This document shows, one piece after another, positions 15,001-16,085 of a DNA stretch of 16,085 bases. The translations under genes were made by a program, and so were the position numbers. The DNA comes from DASSUC01 sp035649895 (lineage in GTDB: Bacteria; Actinomycetota; Actinomycetes; Mycobacteriales; Micromonosporaceae). The stretch lies in assembly GCA_035649895.1 (NCBI GenBank), contig DASRIS010000021.1:1-16085 (forward strand), given 5' to 3'. Numbering within the stretch: the first letter of the stretch is position 1; each line of letters starts with the position of its first letter. The notes below the pieces were generated by a model. The model saw only the letters and a list, made by a program, of their open reading frames with translations, was not told the DNA's origin and ran no database searches.

Positions 15001-16085
15001 CGGCCGTCGTCGCGGCCTGCCAGGTGACCTCGTAGAGCAGGTCGTCCTGGCGCCCCGAGCCGCGACGCATCGCCGCCGGGTCGACCTGCTTGAGCCGCAG
15101 GCCCGCCATCTCGACGACCACAAGGCCGGACCGGTCCACGACCCGCACGTCACCGACGATCGTTGTGTGGTCGCCGGAGCCGTCGGCACGAGCCTGCGCA
15201 TAGGCCCAGAGCTCGCCCTCGGGCTGCTGGGCACAGCGCAGCCGCTCGATGCTGAACGGGACATACAGCGGCAGCTCACCACCTGCCGGGGGCCGCGCCA
15301 GCCCGAGCAGCTGGAAGCACGCGTCCAGCAGGCCAGGATGGACCGGGTACGGGACGCCGGTGTCAAGCTGGTCCGGCCGCCGGACCGCGCCGAGCGCCTC
15401 GCCGTCGCCGCCCCAGACCTGCCCGAGCCAACGGAAGCTCGGCCCGAGGTCCAGACCGGCGCTGGTGACCGTCTTGTAGAACGCATCCAGGTCGTCGACC
15501 GTCCGGGAGCAGCGCTCCTGGACCGCGCCGGGGTCGAGCGACGCGTCCTGCGGTCGCTCGTCGGGTTCGAGCTGTGCCGTCACGTACTCCGTCCAGGCGG
15601 CGTCGTCGTAGGTGACGAGCCGCATCCTGGCGCTGTCGGGCTCCAGGACGGTCTGTACGGTCCGCTCAGCCGCCTCGGCCAGGACCAGCGGCTGCGGGAA
15701 CACCACATCGCGCAGCGCGGGCGAGCCAGCCCCGCTCGCGGCGGCTGCGGCGAGCAGCATCGCGAGGTGGTGCGCGCCCGGGACGACGACGTCCCCGTTG
15801 ATGCGGTGCTCGGCCAGCAGCGGGTGGGACTCTGCGCCCAGCACGGTCTCGAAGACCGTCTCGCGCAGCGACGGCGCGCGTACGAGCTGCCCGAGCAGTG
15901 GATGCTCGCCTGCACCACGCCGGACCGACCGGCGTGGTGTGGGGGCTGACCAGTAGCGTTGGTGTTGGAAGGGGTAGGTGGGCAGGGTGACGGGTGTGGG
16001 TGGGGTGGCTTCGGTGAGGTGTTCCCAGTTGGGGGTGGTGCCTTGGGTGTAGAGGGTGGCCAGGCTGGTGAGCAGCTGTTGGTGG
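12074..16085 (-). CDS. Type I modular PKS, C-terminal part: (AT)-DH-ER-KR-ACP-dock (5' end beyond right edge)
   Basis: The open frame runs to the window edge; 1336 residues are seen. It begins in the post-AT linker (LPTYPFQHQRYW, ~15970). DH has HRINGDVVVP (His at 15806-15808) and HPGLLDACFQ (Asp at 15323-15325), so it looks active. ER (~14335-13384) has LNFRDVLNALG and the NADPH motif HAAAGGVGMAAVQ. KR (~13312-12620) has TGGLGGLG, catalytic Ser, Tyr and Asn in the GSAGQGNYAAGNAF region, and LDD at ~13039, the mark of a B-type, D-hydroxyl-forming ketoreductase. ACP has Ser at 12359-12361 in LGLDSLMAVEL. A C-terminal docking tail has LSDAEVEALLDKEL. The module is fully reducing and should leave a saturated methylene. 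KS and AT core lie outside the window. Codon use changes sharply near 15930. The stop overlaps the next PKS start by 8 bases. Confidence 0.97.
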   Translation of the reverse strand, partial: HQQLLTSLATLYTQGTTPNWEHLTEATPPTPVTLPTYPFQHQRYWSAPTPRRSVRRGAGEHPLLGQLVRAPSLRETVFETVLGAESHPLLAEHRINGDVVVPGAHHLAMLLAAAAASGAGSPALRDVVFPQPLVLAEAAERTVQTVLEPDSARMRLVTYDDAAWTEYVTAQLEPDERPQDASLDPGAVQERCSRTVDDLDAFYKTVTSAGLDLGPSFRWLGQVWGGDGEALGAVRRPDQLDTGVPYPVHPGLLDACFQLLGLARPPAGGELPLYVPFSIERLRCAQQPEGELWAYAQARADGSGDHTTIVGDVRVVDRSGLVVVEMAGLRLKQVDPAAMRRGSGRQDDLLYEVTWQAATTAGNPAASGAPGSWLVFADEHGLGQQLASTLEADGGSCTLVRPGAAFEHTEDGRYTVNPHSPDDLTRLLGSAAAGDWRGVVHLWSLDAPADPDAQLSSLEDAQRTALQGALHLVQALATKGVSPRLYLVTRGAAAVGELTGPLALGQAPLWGLASVIALEHPDLRCTRIDLDPEDAAGEAAPLAAELRASGYEDRVALRGGERYVARLSRYAAAGASQPLAVPSVEAFRLDMATPGVLDQLVLRPAARQAPAADQVELRVTATGLNFRDVLNALGLYPGDAGPLGLECAGEVVTVGSAVRGLDVGDRVVALAPASFGSFVTVDSRLVAPLPAEVGDAEAATVPVAFLTALYTLDQIGQLKAGDRVLVHAAAGGVGMAAVQVAQAIGAEVFATASPAKWPVLEQMGVRHVFSSRTLDFAGEIRDRTAGAGVDVVVNSLTGDFITESLKLLRGGGRFIEIGKRETWPAERVAEVRDDVTYTAFDLVELARDEPETVQELLRSLLRQIAEGTLRPLPYRVFGLPRAVDAFRYMAQARHTGKIVVTHGAVAAGTASGTALDTAESVVRPDGSYLVTGGLGGLGLRVAQWLVERGARSLVLVGRSGVTDASRADVAALRDAGAQVTVAQVDVAQADAVAQLVHEVTETLPPLRGVVHAAGVLDDGILLQQQWPRFERVLGPKLAGAWNLHRATGQADLDFFVLFSSVASVLGSAGQGNYAAGNAFCDLLAAERRRLGLPGLSINWGPWRGAGMAASVDRGGRQWTARGVGLVEPDQGVALLEQALAQPAAQLAIFVVDWPAYLRQYPAGHQPPLLGDLAGPAQVSTGGAAAGGSDHRALLRRLETTAPGDRHDVVLAHVQELAARVLGLTAAHTLDTQQPLNELGLDSLMAVELRNALSLSVDRSLPATLLFDYPTVESLATFVEQELQPAEPGEPDAPAAPAVAEARRDAWMAEIGQLSDAEVEALLDKELSTPRKKGRHE
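15913..15939. repeat. Perfect 11-base inverted repeat with 5-base loop
   Basis: CACCACGCCGG (15913-15923) and its exact reverse complement (15929-15939) flank ACCGA. The hairpin lies inside coding sequence between the AT and DH domains, at the point where codon use changes. It encodes part of an Arg-rich linker (TPRRSVRRGAG). It is more likely a recombination-related or chance structure than a terminator, since no T-run follows. Confidence 0.7.

Overview
The window is very GC-rich DNA with strong G/C bias at third codon positions, and almost all of it codes. With the modular type I polyketide synthases (PKSs), this points to an actinomycete. A Micromonosporaceae-like host is a guess I cannot test here. 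I see no tRNA, rRNA, CRISPR array or insertion sequence.

Left flank (1-1137, minus strand): the first ~192 codons of a GH130 glycosidase/phosphorylase, running off the left edge. Next comes a ~250-base gap, then a C-terminal stump of a PhoD-type alkaline phosphatase that has lost most of its gene. This looks like ordinary chromosome that was cut. Right at the cut starts a plus-strand MFS transporter (1085-2419), whose first codons are antisense to the phoD stump.

Biosynthetic block (2349-16085, minus strand, read right to left): six genes with overlaps or very short gaps, almost certainly one operon. In order of transcription they are: a type I PKS entering from the right edge (end of AT, then DH-ER-KR-ACP and a C-terminal docking tail); a second type I PKS (docking helix-KS-AT-degenerate DH-ACP-thioesterase); a type III PKS with an intact Cys-His-Asn triad; a cytochrome P450; a six-helix membrane protein; and a second, related P450. 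The MFS gene converges on this operon and overlaps its 3' end by 71 bases.

How they may work together: the first PKS delivers a fully reduced chain extension unit. The second adds a last unit with no ketoreductase and a dead-looking dehydratase, so the chain should keep a beta-ketone. A thioesterase of the stand-alone (type II) kind is fused at its end. A type III PKS gene then follows after only 18 bases. The most interesting reading is a type I/type III relay: the type I chain is released or handed to the type III enzyme, which extends and cyclises it to a resorcinol or pyrone-like ring, and the two P450s oxidise the result. The alternative is that the type III PKS makes an aromatic starter for an upstream loading module outside the window. 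I do not recognise the product.
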